Assembly: GCF_019320115.1 (NCBI RefSeq)
Contig: NC_089598.1
Span: forward strand, 24,519,585-24,583,584
Origin: Miscanthus floridulus
Lineage: Eukaryota; Streptophyta; Magnoliopsida; Poales; Poaceae
Length of the DNA: 64,000 nt
Reading direction: 5' to 3'
In this document: in pieces, positions 23,297 through 33,796 of the stretch
How positions within the stretch are numbered: position 1 is the first letter of the stretch
How the letters are laid out: the number at the start of each line of letters is the position of its first letter
Program-made: the position numbers and the translations under genes
Notes under the pieces: model-generated
What the model was told of the DNA's origin: nothing
Databases searched by the model: none
The model's input: the letters and a program-made list of their open reading frames with translations, nothing else

Positions 23297-23740
23297 TCAA
23301 TCTGGCGACAGCACGCTGAGTTCATCTAACAACTGCTGCGCAAACGCCGCAACAGCCGACAATGGTCTAACATCATGACTGGGCGCTGCCACGATCAATC
23401 TAGCAAGCTGAGCTCCTCTATTTGCAATGCAGAATAGATGGCGAGCTAGATCCCTATATAATTGAAGGCCATGGACACTATAATCAAGAAGAACAAATCC
23501 ATAAATCCCCTGTAGAACTACAAGAGCCTGCAATGCTGCTACTTCGTAGGCCACGGCAGGATCCACAGCAGGCTCAGCCCAGAAAAAGAGTGTTGTTGAG
23601 GGTCCCTGGGCCATACCGGGGGCCAATTCAACCTCTATACCGTACATATCTTTCCCATCCTGTACCATTTCATGTATATAGGATACATAAGGTAGGCAGC
23701 ACCGGTGAGCAACCTCTTGCAACATAGCTACGTAGGACAA
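23297..23740 (-). CDS. Helitron-resident ORF, unknown function
   Basis: An intact 147-codon frame has natural protein composition: MSYVAMLQEVAHRCCLPYVS at the start, then GIEVELAPG, FFWAEPAVDPAVAYEVAALQ, LQGIYGFVLLDYSVHGLQLY and an Ala/Leu-rich C-terminus ending LDELSVLSPD. It lies on the same strand as Rep/helicase and about 1.1 kb upstream of its first visible exon. I recall similar stretches (a wave of acidic beta-strand, an Ala-Leu helix with LQ.IYGF...DY) in uncharacterised grass proteins, but cannot name a family. It may be a captured host exon or an accessory gene. The open frame contrasts with the broken transposase around it. Confidence 0.5.
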   Translation of the reverse strand: MSYVAMLQEVAHRCCLPYVSYIHEMVQDGKDMYGIEVELAPGMAQGPSTTLFFWAEPAVDPAVAYEVAALQALVVLQGIYGFVLLDYSVHGLQLYRDLARHLFCIANRGAQLARLIVAAPSHDVRPLSAVAAFAQQLLDELSVLSPD

Positions 23741-23990
23741 TTTGATAAAAAAACATATCTAACACACGGAGCGAAAGTAGCAGTCCAAATCTGAGCACAC
23801 TTTTTGGGTTGCCGCCTCTGTCTGCCAGGTACAAATATGTAGGGCCGTTTAAAAACAGAAGTTAATTTTAAAATCAGTTTGCAAGTTTTTTTTTTGCAAA
23901 CTAAAAACAACAATCGATCTTCGGACAGTTCCAACAACCGTACGCGTCCTTTGAACAATTTTGCAAACGGGCCAGAAGAGCAAGGGAATA

Positions 23991-24300
23991 TCAGTTTCAT
24001 AACATAGCACAAACAATGAGAAAACAAAGAAACATATATACTGAACAAAGCATGTAATACCTGGATGCGAAGATAGTCCAATAAGAGAGTATCTCAGGTT
24101 GGTGGATATCCAATTGAGCACAAGGAACAACAATGGCAGCAATGTTCGGCCAACGACAGCTTTGAACAACAATGATGCGAACCTGCGTCAAAGAGTTTTG
24201 AGACGAAGGCATCAGAATCAGGCAAATCAATCGCTCTATCTATAAGCAAACCTAGCAGAATAGATATACACAGGCCACATTAGGGTAGAAGGCATCGAGC
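23991..24300. repeat. 310-bp direct repeat in Helitron A, copy 1
   Basis: TCAGTTTCATAACATAGCAC through CATTAGGGTAGAAGGCATC is repeated at 25352-25661 with about 20 differences. The duplicated block encodes similar minus-strand peptides (VVGRTLLPLLFLVLNW) in both copies, probably by chance. Confidence 0.85.
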
Positions 24301-25351
24301 GTAACTCGTAGAACATCCTGATGTTTTAGATTGAAGCTGTCACTTAGAATTTGGAGGCCTTGCAGGTGGTGGTGTCTTGACAAATTAACATCAATTAAGG
24401 CTTGATTTGGAGCACGCGGTAACTATACATTGCCTCTGTTACATCTTGAATGATATCAAATTGTATGCTCTACAAACCAGTTTTTGAGCAGTGACAAATG
24501 AGTTCACTATATTTCTTGAATGAAAGTTTACGTGGAGCGGCCACATGTGATAGCTGACAGCGTACCCAAGCTTGTACACAAGCTTGATAGTTGACAGTGT
24601 ACACAAGCCTGTACACAATCTAGCCATACATAAATTCAGGCATGATTTAACCAACCCCTATTTATTTATTACCTTTTTATAATGTGAATTGTCTAAACAA
24701 CCTGAATGCATATACGAGATGTTCCCTTTTTCTAACCACATTGGCAACAATTGCGGGTTATACTGGCACGACACTAAAAGGAGGACGCATCAAACCGCGG
24801 CTCGTTTTCTAGTCTTTTTCCTATTTCTGACTACTACGTGTAACGCTAGCATTACTATCCTACTGCTTCTTTTGTACGACTCGCTTATGTCTCTTTTTCT
24901 AGCTAGTTGTGGATTAGAGTCCCCTAGCTATTTATCAACAAATAGAGTCTGATACGTATCGCTGCTACAATTCCTGTCCATGTATTCTTCCGCCTATAGT
25001 ATTTGTCAGACTCTCTCCAAGCCTAATACCTATTGGACTCTCCTGCTTCAAGACCACACCTCCTCTCCCTCTCTTTTTGTTCAGGTTCTTCTCTCTGTTT
25101 TCTCTCCAGATTTGTTAATTTCCGTCTGCTCCTATATTCCGATTTCATACCGTATTAGTCTTCTTTTATTTTCTTTTTTTTAGATATATTTTTTTTTCAA
25201 CTCCCTTTCTTTTTTTCCCTTTGTTTTTCTCTCTCAAACAATTGTAGTTGTAACTTGTTTCTTCTATTTCTCTCATAACCATAAAAAAACTGTTTATTCT
25301 ATCTTTCTCTCAAAGGAGCTACCTAATTTATACTTTTATCTTTTTTCTATT
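24301..25351. other. Segment between two direct repeats, no gene seen
   Basis: This 1.05-kb block separates the 310-bp direct repeats. It is pyrimidine-rich on the plus strand at 25040-25340 (runs of T and CT) and holds a small repeated phrase near 24545-24620 (TGATAG(C/T)TGACAG(C/T)GTAC). The layout is what an insertion followed by, or caused by, local duplication would leave. Confidence 0.45.
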
Positions 25352-25661
25352 TCAGTTTCATAACATAGCACAAACAATGAGAAAACAAAGAAACATATAT
25401 ACTGAACAAAGCATGTAATACTTGGAAGCGAAGATAGTCCAATAAGAGCGTATCTCAAGTAGGCCGATATCCAATTGAGCACCAGGAACAACAATGGCAG
25501 CAATGTTCGGCCAACGACACCTCTGAACAACAATGATGCAAACCTGCGTCAAAGAGTTTTGAGACGAAGGCATCAGAACCAGGCAAATAAACCGATCTAT
25601 CTATAAGCAAACCTAGCAGAACAGATATACACAAGCCACATTAGGGTAGAAAGCATCAAGT
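25352..25661. repeat. 310-bp direct repeat in Helitron A, copy 2
   Basis: This copy matches 23991-24300 at a constant offset of 1361 bp. The match starts and ends sharply, with unrelated sequence on both sides. Confidence 0.85.
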
Positions 25662-25755
25662 GCGATGGAGGCGAGAACGTACGCACGAAATTACTCAAGT
25701 TCAGCGAAGCAGGCGAGGTAGGATCAAACAGCGGCGTTGTCCCTGAGTGTGTCCA

Positions 25756-26187
25756 CCTTTCCCCCCTTTCCAACCCCTCTTCCCCTCTACTTCCCCCTCC
25801 CGTCGAAAACCCCCTCCGCCCCCCACCCCCCTGAATCTGCCAGACACGGCGCACCCGGAGGAAGAACGCGAGCAGGAATGGCGGTGCAGACAGGAGGTGC
25901 GAAGCGAAATCTTGGAAAGAACAAAGACGAAGAAGAAGCCCTCCGGCGGCGCAGACAGGAACCTTTCCCCCCTTTCCAACCCCTCTTCCCCCTGCTTCCC
26001 CCTCATGTCCAAAACCCCCTCTCCCCCCCCGAATCTGCCAGCCGCGGCGCAGCCGGAGGAAGAACGCGAGCAGGAAGGCCGGCGCAGACAGGAGGTGTGA
26101 AGCGAACTCTTGGAAAGAACCAAAACGAAGCCGAAGACCTCCGGCGGCGCAGACAGGAGGCGCAACGGGAAGAACAAAGAGGAAGAC
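25756..26187. repeat. Tandem repeat, period 216 bp, two units
   Basis: CCTTTCCCCCCTTTCCAACC begins a unit at 25756 and again at 25972. Each unit passes through GAATCTGCCAG, CGGAGGAAGAACGCGAGCAG and TCCGGCGGCGCAGACAGGA. The long minus-strand frame over it (25597-26214) simply repeats the same peptide twice and is low-complexity, so I do not call it a gene. It may be duplicated 5'-UTR sequence. Confidence 0.8.
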
Positions 26188-26558
26188 GAAGAGGTTCGAT
26201 GAGAACGGTGGCAACAGAGGAGCGCGGAGTGGAGGACGAAGCAGGAGAAAAAGAGCGAGGAAAGCGGTCGGAGCGAGTAGGACGAGGACCGACCCTGCAG
26301 CTCGAAGGCAGCCGAAATGCGAGGTGAAGAAAGCCGATCGGGGAGAAACCGATGCGCTTCACAATGGAGGCCAAGGACATCAGAAGTTCACGGATTCTTA
26401 TGAAACCGTGGTCAGAAGCTGGAAACGAAGAGGTAAACTAAAAACCAAAGCTGATTAACGACATCATGACCGTTGAGGCCACAATCGCACGGTCGGAAAA
26501 AATGTCACCGACGTGGACGGTGGTTCCTTCGGGAAACCACCACGGGCTTGTCTAGGTA

Positions 26559-26587
26559 CTAGTATGTTGCGCGCGCCATTGCGCGCG
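26559..26587 (-). other. Helitron B 3' terminus: hairpin and CTAG
   Basis: Plus strand CTAG (26559-26562), then TATGTT, then a GCGCGC...GCGCGC stem (569-574 with 581-586) around GCCATT. The final ten bases before CTAG resemble those of Helitron A. Confidence 0.8.
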
Positions 26588-29345
26588 TCGGTTATCCAAC
26601 CATAGATACAACGCAGGATTGAACAATCAACTAATCTTTAGCAACTGACATGACAACTTCCTCATGGTCGTAGCATGAGGATGGTATGTACATATATTTT
26701 ACATAGATGTGATAAGCGCGGTAATGGTCCCTTAGATGCACAGGTCAGGTCTGTAGAGCTAACATAACAGTTGACGACACTTGCAAGCTTTATACATTAG
26801 GGTTCATGCTAGGTAGCAACTGGCAGTGCTGATATGAGGACACATAGTTTATACACACGGTGACAGGTTCAGGTAATTAAACATTGTAGGTCAAGCACTC
26901 GGTGATGACCTTGTTAGCATCTCGCTTCTCGGTCTCAGAGGTCACTATCCGTGGAGACAGAAGCTTCCTAGGTGGATGAATCTGTATGCAGATTTGCTTT
27001 TGTTAGCTCTCTGTGGTCTGTGAGGCATAAGGAGATTCAGTTTGACACTTCAGAAATTTACCAGGTCCTGGAGGCATGATGTGTGCATTGAGAAGGCAAG
27101 TAAAAGCAGTCTAAAAATAGGCAGTAACCTGACATGGCTGAAGAGGTTAACTCGAGCAGAAATAAATGCCATAGATGCATGAATTGAAATGTAAAGTAAA
27201 ATGTTAAAAAAAGGCTCTCATCAAAACAACAGATCGTTTCGGAATCCTAGGTGATGACTGAATCGGTAGGAAATTACTACTTCATCGCTACACGGCAAGG
27301 CCAAAGAAATTAGTCTTTACTAACTGGACATGCATAATTTGGACAGCGGACTAAACAGAAGGAACATGAGAGCTTACCAAGTTAGCCGGCTGCATTGGCG
27401 TTCACGTTGTACATGTGCAGGCTGAAAAGTAAACCCAACAAGAGGTTTAGTGCAATACAAAGCAAACACAGCTATAAGTAGGTCTATGAAGTAATGTGCA
27501 GTTGCAAGGAAATCGACAACTTCAAGCAGCAGGCGAACACCACTGATGCAGGCCAACATGTTAGTTTTATATATTACGTAGATAGATAACATGAGTAGCT
27601 GACTGATAAGGCCTCTGGTTTGTGGTCATTCTATTCATTGCGCTGCATTGTAGGCAGCAATTATGTGTTTTACATGAGCACGCGCAGGTCATACATATGG
27701 TGTTTGGTTGCTGCTGATCTTCTCAGTAGCTTGGCTTGCGGTCCGAAAGTTGTGTCCATGGAGGCTAGACTTGTGCCTGAAGAATCTGCTTGCAAACCTA
27801 GCCATAACAATAAAAAAGTCGACTCTGAAGTCCTGTTTTTTATGAACATTCGAAATACACTGAAGGAAACTGGAGAGGGGAAAAGTACGTAGGCGGTATC
27901 ACAAAGGAGACCTAGGTTTAGAAGGGGTGCATTCATGGGACTGCTTGATTCATAGCTGCAGGAGCCCCCTTGCCAATCTGGTGCACTGCAGAGGGATGTG
28001 AGCAACATCTGATGAAAAGTTTAGATATGGTAAGACAGACAAATTTTTTAGGCCCAAAAATTATAGAGGTGTTGTACACAGCCATGATCTAAAATGTAGT
28101 AGGTGTAGGCAAACTGAACACATAGTTGTCAATTGCAAGATACTATCATCAGTAAACTAAAGGTAACAACACGACATGGCTTTGTGAATGTCTTTTGCTG
28201 TGACTAAGCACACTCTAGTTAGTGTGAGGTTCCTGAACCCAAAAAATATGACATGATTTGTTCCAAATCAAGCCAAAGTGGAGTAGTTTCAAGATTTGGT
28301 CTATGAACTCCAAAAAATTGACACGATTATTGGCTCCAATCAATGTGAAGTGGGATAGCTTCAAGATTTTGCAATGGCACTGTTTCGAAGGTACCAGATG
28401 GTCAAACTGCAAGGAAAACTGATCAGGCCTATCATGTAACAATATAGTCACTAAGCTTAATAATGACATGAGACTGAAATTTCTGAACCTAGCTATCCGT
28501 ACAATATGCGTTGAAATGAAATCTTTTGTTATGGCATCTGTAGGTAATGCTTTTTCTTCAGTTTATATTTTTTAGCAAAGATGAAATCACAACATAATAG
28601 AAGCACTAATGTGGTGCACCAGTGACTGTCACAAGGTTAGAAAAACAAAACCTGGAAGGTGAAAATCATAGAATCCAGGGGGGACTAAAACATAGAAAGA
28701 GAACACAACAAGATGCAAAAACTTTAAATCAGGACGATCTTTGGAGAAAAAATAACTGGTCAGACTTAACCTAAAGCTGTTAATATTTCGCTAGCGTGAG
28801 TAGCAACAGAGGGAAATTAGTTTAGCGAAGGGCATCATATCATACTTAGGCAGTGTGAATAAGCCGTAACAGGAGGTAAATGCCGGTAGTATATGTTGGA
28901 TTGACTGATCAACCATAACTAAGAACTCAAGTAATCTAAGAACTCATGTTTTAAATATAGCCAAAGAAATTGCATGGTTGTATCTATTGTACCTACCTGA
29001 GGCAAGAACAGACACTATGCTATGAGAAACAAATTGCCATAAACAATCTGTAAATTAGAGGATGTTTTGGGGAGAAACTATAAGCTTAGCTTGGAATAAT
29101 AGCATAACTACCAACACGTGTATGTATAAGATATTTAAGCCAGACTTTATTGGGGGGATAAGTGTGGGTGCAACGGCTCGACCGGGCCCCGTCGGTATTA
29201 GTCCTCCTAGAACACTTTTATCCATGAATATCTTTTGCTAGACTGAATAAACTTTTTAATCATTATTCAGTAAATAAGAAGTAAATAAGAAATAAAATAA
29301 AATGATAGTTGTACTATCTTTTACATGGGAATAGAGATGATTTAC
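26588..29345. other. Helitron B 3' half, no confident exon
   Basis: AT-rich DNA with short frames only. The minus frame 27670-28008 and the plus frame 27620-27892 overlap each other and show no domain. This could be captured intron and 3'-UTR sequence. Confidence 0.4.
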
Positions 29346-29583
29346 CGGTAGCAATCATAACTCCAACAAATGCTGAGATGACAGTAGCAGAAATGGCAAA
29401 GATAGCAACTAATACTGCTCCAACATACACTGCAACTGAGCAAGCAAAGAAGATAGCCAAGAATCCTCTGGCAGCGGCCAGGGACATCTGGACTGAGACG
29501 ATGATGGCATTAGCAGTGGCAATTAGCAGGAGGAACATAAAGATCAGAAGGCCAGTCAATGCTATAAGCGTGATTGTCCCAAC
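29346..29583 (-). pseudogene. Captured exon: multi-TM protein fragment
   Basis: A 238-bp minus-strand exon is bounded by an acceptor (TCTGGCAG) and a donor (GTAAAT). It encodes three hydrophobic spans: VGTITLIALTGLLIFMFLLL, then about 20 residues with ANAIIVSVQMSLAAARGF, then ACSVAVYVGAVLVAIFAI and VISAFVGVMIAT. The frame is open throughout with splice phases consistent with a real exon. It resembles plant multi-TM proteins but I cannot name the family. It is isolated from any other exon of the same protein that I can prove. Confidence 0.6.
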
Positions 29584-30450
29584 CTGCCAGATCAGAAATA
29601 GGTACAGCGAGCAAATTTTATTTACTGAGAAATTTAAAGAATTCCTGAAATGGATGCCATACCAAAGGCAAGGTATCATGTAATAAGAGGTTATTGGATC
29701 AAAACATCACGGCAAATTTTTGAATGGAAATGGATCCACATTGAGAAAATAAATTTGATTCGCTGTTTGCTTCATGACCCCATTCGTGTGGGTTTCTTAG
29801 TGTATCTCGTTTCGATAATGGTCGGTTGCAGTATGAAACAAAACCAATCATCAACAAAATGGGTGGAGAAAAAAAAAGAAATAAGCAATGAGTCATTCCC
29901 CCATTACTAGAATCGATGAACTGAACACATGCAAAGATTGATAAATGTGGAGCTGAGGAACGGCTGAACCATGTGTCATGATACTTATCTGATACTCAGA
30001 GAAGGAGAAAAATGACCACTTATCTCCTAATAGTTTCATTCCAAAAAAAAACGCTCCTAATATTTTCTTTTAGTGTGCAACTACCACCAATCTTTATTTT
30101 AACGATATGCCAGTCCTGTAAGCAAAGCCAGAGAGCGTATTGTCATTATTGGCATTCTATAATAAGTAAAAAAAACTTGTTAATTTGTACCACACATCTG
30201 CTAGGTGGCTATGAATTAAAGAGAATGATGCAAAGATTTGTTTCCTTCATACCTCAACTCACAACAATGAATTTGTGGATGTACTATTCCCATTAGTGAC
30301 CTCAAGGTGCGGGGAATCTATCAAAATTCAAACACCTTTGCATAACAAAGCATCTGAATCTCATCATTCGACAGGACAGACATGGTGCATTATTAGTGGT
30401 ACAGATCCAAATCAAAATGGATTTACATGATGTGAAGCAGCAGTACACAC

Positions 30451-30575
30451 CTAGGGGCAGCAGCATCCTCAACGTCAAACCCAGCGCTCTACGGGAACAG
30501 CTTCATGGTCTCCTTCCTCCTCGTGGCCTCCTGGCCCTCCGCTCCGGGGAGCATGATAATTGTCAGTCACAGCAT
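30451..30575 (-). pseudogene. Captured exon fragment with internal stop
   Basis: Minus-strand codons MLPGAEGQEATRRKETMKLF-P, then a TAG, then SAGFDVEDAAAPR, end at a CTAG/GTGTGT donor at 30451. GC-rich codon use in an AT-rich setting supports a host exon origin. The in-frame stop makes it a relic. The left (5') limit of the exon is uncertain. Confidence 0.5.
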
Positions 30576-30775
30576 GTCTGTCACAAGGACTAAGAATAAT
30601 TACAGAATGATTTAAAGAAGAAAAATGCAGGATGAGAATAGAGCTATCATTGTGAGCTATCATCTATTGTACATACAACTATTTTAGACTCTAGTTCTGT
30701 TAAGTACATACATACATGGAGCAAACAGTTGTGCAGCCAAACAGTTGAACAGAAGATATATTAATAGATCCTTAC

Positions 30776-30811
30776 ATGACCATTAGCATCCAGTAAGATG
30801 TTCTCAGGCTT
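30776..30811 (-). pseudogene. Captured protein kinase exon (catalytic loop part)
   Basis: A 36-bp exon between TTGTTGTAG and GTAAGG encodes KPENILLDANGH. This is the conserved stretch after the HRD Asp of Ser/Thr kinases (subdomain VIb, K-P-E-N with the metal-binding Asn). Exon size and phase are clean (12 codons). Only this fragment of a kinase is seen. Confidence 0.6.
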
Positions 30812-30857
30812 CTACAACAAAATCAAGTGATTTATAATCCATAGTCAAGGTGCTTAC

Positions 30858-30904
30858 TGCATATAGAATATCGCCAACTGACTTGTCGCATTCCTTTATA
30901 CAGC
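30858..30904 (-). pseudogene. Captured exon fragment next to kinase exon
   Basis: Between GTCGACAG and GTAAGC donor sites the minus strand reads CIKECDKSVGDILYA. It lies 47 bp upstream of the kinase exon in the same orientation and could belong to the same gene. The splice signals are good; identity is unknown. Confidence 0.45.
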
Positions 30905-31185
30905 CTGTCGACAGGCAAACAAGACCAGAAAAGGGTTAATGATCACCACCATATAAGACACCTACAATGTTATTAGCTCTATGAAACATGATTACAGTAT
31001 CTATAAGCACAGAATATGGCTTTAGTTAGAATGGAGGCCTGAAGACTGAAGTGCAACCTTGCTCCATTCAGACACGAACTCAAGTGCAGAACCATTTTGA
31101 AACAAACACAGATTTTGCATCAAAAGTCTAGCGAGCCCCCGTCCCACCCGTCCAAACTCCCAACCAACATAAGAAAGAGCTTTAC

Positions 31186-31293
31186 CCTCAAGAAACGGAC
31201 ATGGAATGCAGGTCGCCTATCAGGATCCTTTGCTTCTGCTAAGACCTTCTGGTGGACCAAGACAACAGCTGCTTTGTCAACATTGATAGCCAG
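31186..31293 (-). pseudogene. Captured exon fragment, unknown protein
   Basis: An open 108-bp exon between GCTTCAG and GTAAAG encodes QLAINVDKAAVVLVHQKVLA followed by EAKDPDRRPAFHVRFLR. The composition is protein-like with a helix pattern. I do not recognise it. Confidence 0.5.
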
Positions 31294-32706
31294 CTGAAGC
31301 TACAGCATGAGAAAACAAAAGAAGGAGCAATAGTAAATCCATTTATTAAACCAAATCACACGTCTTGGCTCCTGAACAGTAGTGCACGCTAATAAGAACT
31401 CGAACATTTGTACTAATCCATATAGAAACTTGAACATTTGTACTAACCCATACAGAAACTTGAACATTTCTTGTTCGATTGATAATGTGAAAACCATAGG
31501 AGCAAGGCACCTCCGGGCCAGGCAGAGCCCCCCGGCGTTCGTTTTTCATCGCCAGGCAGAATGAAATGGTAACATTCTAATGCCCTTTAGCCTTCTTCAG
31601 TATTGGTGCTCGCTAAGTAGCAGCCCAAGATGTAACCTGCACACGGAAAGCTCAATTTCAATCGTTCTGTCTTATGCAATGACTAAGAAGGACATGGTTA
31701 CACACCTGTAATAATTGGAAGAAGACTATAGACTACTTTCGTAGTGTGTGGTTTACAAAGGTCATGAAAATTCGGTTGTTTATGTGAAAAAACAACCGAG
31801 GTAGTGACAAGGAAACGTCACACTATACATTTTTTCAGCGGGTAGTGGATAAAATATGTCTTTCAAATACAAATGTTATATAGGCTATAACAATAAATTA
31901 TGTCATTGCCATTCGGAGGCATAAACACAAACCATCGAAAAAATAGGCTGAAGGCTAACCTTTTTCATGCTGCTAGAATGTAGCAGGTAGCTTCCAATTT
32001 CTTTATTATCTTGCTGATCCTATGACCTAGGAAACCAAACCTGAAAAGTTGTCACCAAATTAGGAAACAGAACATTCTACATGCATATATATTTGAATAA
32101 TTATGATTTATAGAAGGGGACAGTGCTCCTTTCCAATGCTTTATTTATTCCATCTTTGCAAAATATAAGTATTCATATTCAAGTAGGATCTGAAATAGCT
32201 GAACTCACCATCCAAACAAGAATTTTATTCCGTTTTTGCAAAATATAAGTATTCATATTCAGGAACAATAAATAGGATCTAAAATAGTTGAACTCACCAT
32301 TTTGAAATAACAATCCACCACATTACCCTGCATTGTAATGATTTCAGATAGGTTAATTTTGAGAGACAGACAGAGCCTAAATCGCTGTAGTACAGAAAAA
32401 GGCACCAAATAGACAGGTACCAGCAAAATACGTAGGCATTCCAATTGTCCTTCTTGTTGCTGCAGTGATAGAGCAGGCGGTAGACGATATCCATGAGAAC
32501 AAAATCGATGTACAGATGCACAACTTCAACAGGAAAATTAATTCTAAACAAGGTGTGTGAATGGCAACGCAACTGGAGTGAACAGGTAGATGATCACTCT
32601 GTTGGTATTCTAAATCGACCCATCGACCGTAGGACCTAACCCTAGGACACGTGAAATCAGAAGAGACGTAGGCCTACCAGACGAGAATGAATGAGCGAGA
32701 GCTGAC
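31294..32706. other. Helitron B middle, no confident gene
   Basis: There are short tandem phrases at 31398-31470 (GAACATTTGTACTAA(C/T)CCATA repeated, with ACTTGAACATTT) and a repeated TTTTGCAAAATATAAGTATTC at 32155 and 32235. A minus-strand stretch at about 32440-32555 (VVHLYIDFVLMDIVYRLLYH) may be another captured exon; I cannot place it in a family. Confidence 0.4.
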
Positions 32707-33165
32707 CTGAGCGGAACCAGCAGCTAGGGTTTCGTGTAGCAAAGGCAGGTAGGGTTTCCTGTAGCACTTGTAGCATATGAGCACACGCGGAGCAGACGGA
32801 GGAGGCAGCGGCGGGGGTAGGCAGGCCGACGGCCACCGGTGGGGCTGGCCTCGCCGCGCCATGGCCGGGGACAGGCACAGGCCACGCCGGGGCCGACGCC
32901 GGCGCTGCCCGGTGGCGTCGTCGCCCAGCCAGCGCTTCGCGCGGGGAAGCGGCGGCGGTGGGGCTGGACCGGCACACCTCGACGCCGGGAGAGAGAGAGA
33001 GGGAGGGAGGCAGAGGGAGAGAGAGGAAGGGAAGGCAGGGGCCGAGACGGTGGAGGCGGCGTTTCGCGGGAGGAGAAGCGTCGGGCTCGGATTCCTCGGA
33101 AGGGAGGGCGCGTGCGGGAGAGGAGAAGTCTCGGAAAGTGAAGCAGAAGCTGTATATATATTTGA
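32707..33165 (-). pseudogene. Captured promoter, 5' UTR and first exon
   Basis: The minus strand has TATATATA at 33153-33160, then a CT-rich leader, then a GC-rich exon ending at a CTCAG/GTCAGC donor at 32707. An ATG in fair context (ccggccATGG, 32862) opens MARRGQPHRWPSACLPPPLP and continues to ...LHETLAAGSAQ. The layout TATA, leader, first exon, donor is that of a captured gene start, which could drive transcription of the other fragments downstream in Helitron B. Protein identity is unknown. Confidence 0.5.
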
Positions 33166-33595
33166 CTTGCGCTGATTTTGAAGAGGAGCCGTTCTAGACA
33201 AAGGAACATGAGGAGGAGCCATAAGAAGCTACGAAGAAGAAGTAGAATCCGATTCAGTAAAATCTGACGGAACCAATCTCAGGCATCGGATGGGGAGATC
33301 GAACGGACGAGGAAATTCCGGTGACGTGGACGGTGGTTCCTTCGGGAAGCCACCTCCGGCTTGTATAGGTAAAAATGGCGCTCGTGTGCCACTTCTAGTT
33401 CCTGTCATTGGCATTTTGTATTTATAGCTTCAAAGTTCTTTACAAGGAGTAGCTTGTTTTGGAGTGATGACAGTGACGCTTAAAAGGCAGCATCTAGTCA
33501 AATCTGCCGTCTAAAGTTTGAAGCCGAAAAGGGTAAAGCGATGCGATGCGCGGTGCCTCCTAAAATTTATGTCATATCGAATGTTTGACACATAG

Positions 33596-33794
33596 ATAGT
33601 GACGAAGCTAGAAAAAAATTTAGGAGGGGCTGAACAAAAGAATAGAGGTTATTTTATCTTCTCTTAACCTTAGTCCCTCCTACCTAATACATGTATGCAT
33701 AAAATTTTAAGGGAGGATTTAGGAAAATTCCACGTGCTCAGGATGGGTAGGGGGCTGAAGTCCCCCTAGCCCCACCGCTGGCTACGTCCCTGTG
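33596..33794. mobile_element. MITE-like element with short imperfect TIRs
   Basis: The left end AGTGACGAAGCTAG and the reverse complement of the right end, AGGGACGTAGCCAG, agree at 11 of 14 positions. The body is (GGAGGGGCTGAAC ... CCCCCTAGCCCCACCG). No clear target duplication was found. Confidence 0.5.
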
Positions 33795-33796
33795 CA

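Larger units (their letters stand above)
13783..26558 (-). mobile_element. Helitron A, coding (Rep/helicase plus RPA)
   Basis: The element is oriented right to left. Its 3' end on the minus strand is an 8-bp-stem GC hairpin followed by ACCATACTAG, with a host T after it (canonical CTAG/T). It encodes Rep/helicase and an RPA-like protein in the same orientation, plus one extra ORF. Its 5' end at about 26556-26558 reads TACCTAGACAAGCCCG and matches the first 45-50 bases of the neighbouring Helitron B with few differences. That shared start places the 5' boundary, though the usual 5'-TC is not evident. Length is about 12.8 kb, within the range for plant autonomous Helitrons. All coding parts are damaged to some degree. 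Confidence 0.85.
26559..33372 (-). mobile_element. Helitron B, non-autonomous, carries gene fragments
   Basis: It has the same orientation as Helitron A and abuts it. The 3' end on the minus strand is a GC hairpin plus AACATACTAG (CTAG at 26559-26562), nearly the same as Helitron A's end, and the next base starts Helitron A. The 5' end at about 33371 reads TACCTATACAAGCC and matches the start of A for about 48 bases, including GAAGGAACCACCGTCCACGT. No Rep, helicase or RPA sequence is present. Several spliced exon fragments of unrelated host genes lie inside, all on the minus strand, which is the usual arrangement of gene-capturing Helitrons. Confidence 0.8.

Noticed and set aside
25597..26380. 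205-codon minus ORF with an internal protein repeat
   Set aside because: The protein repeat is just the 216-bp DNA tandem repeat. Opposite-strand frames are equally open.
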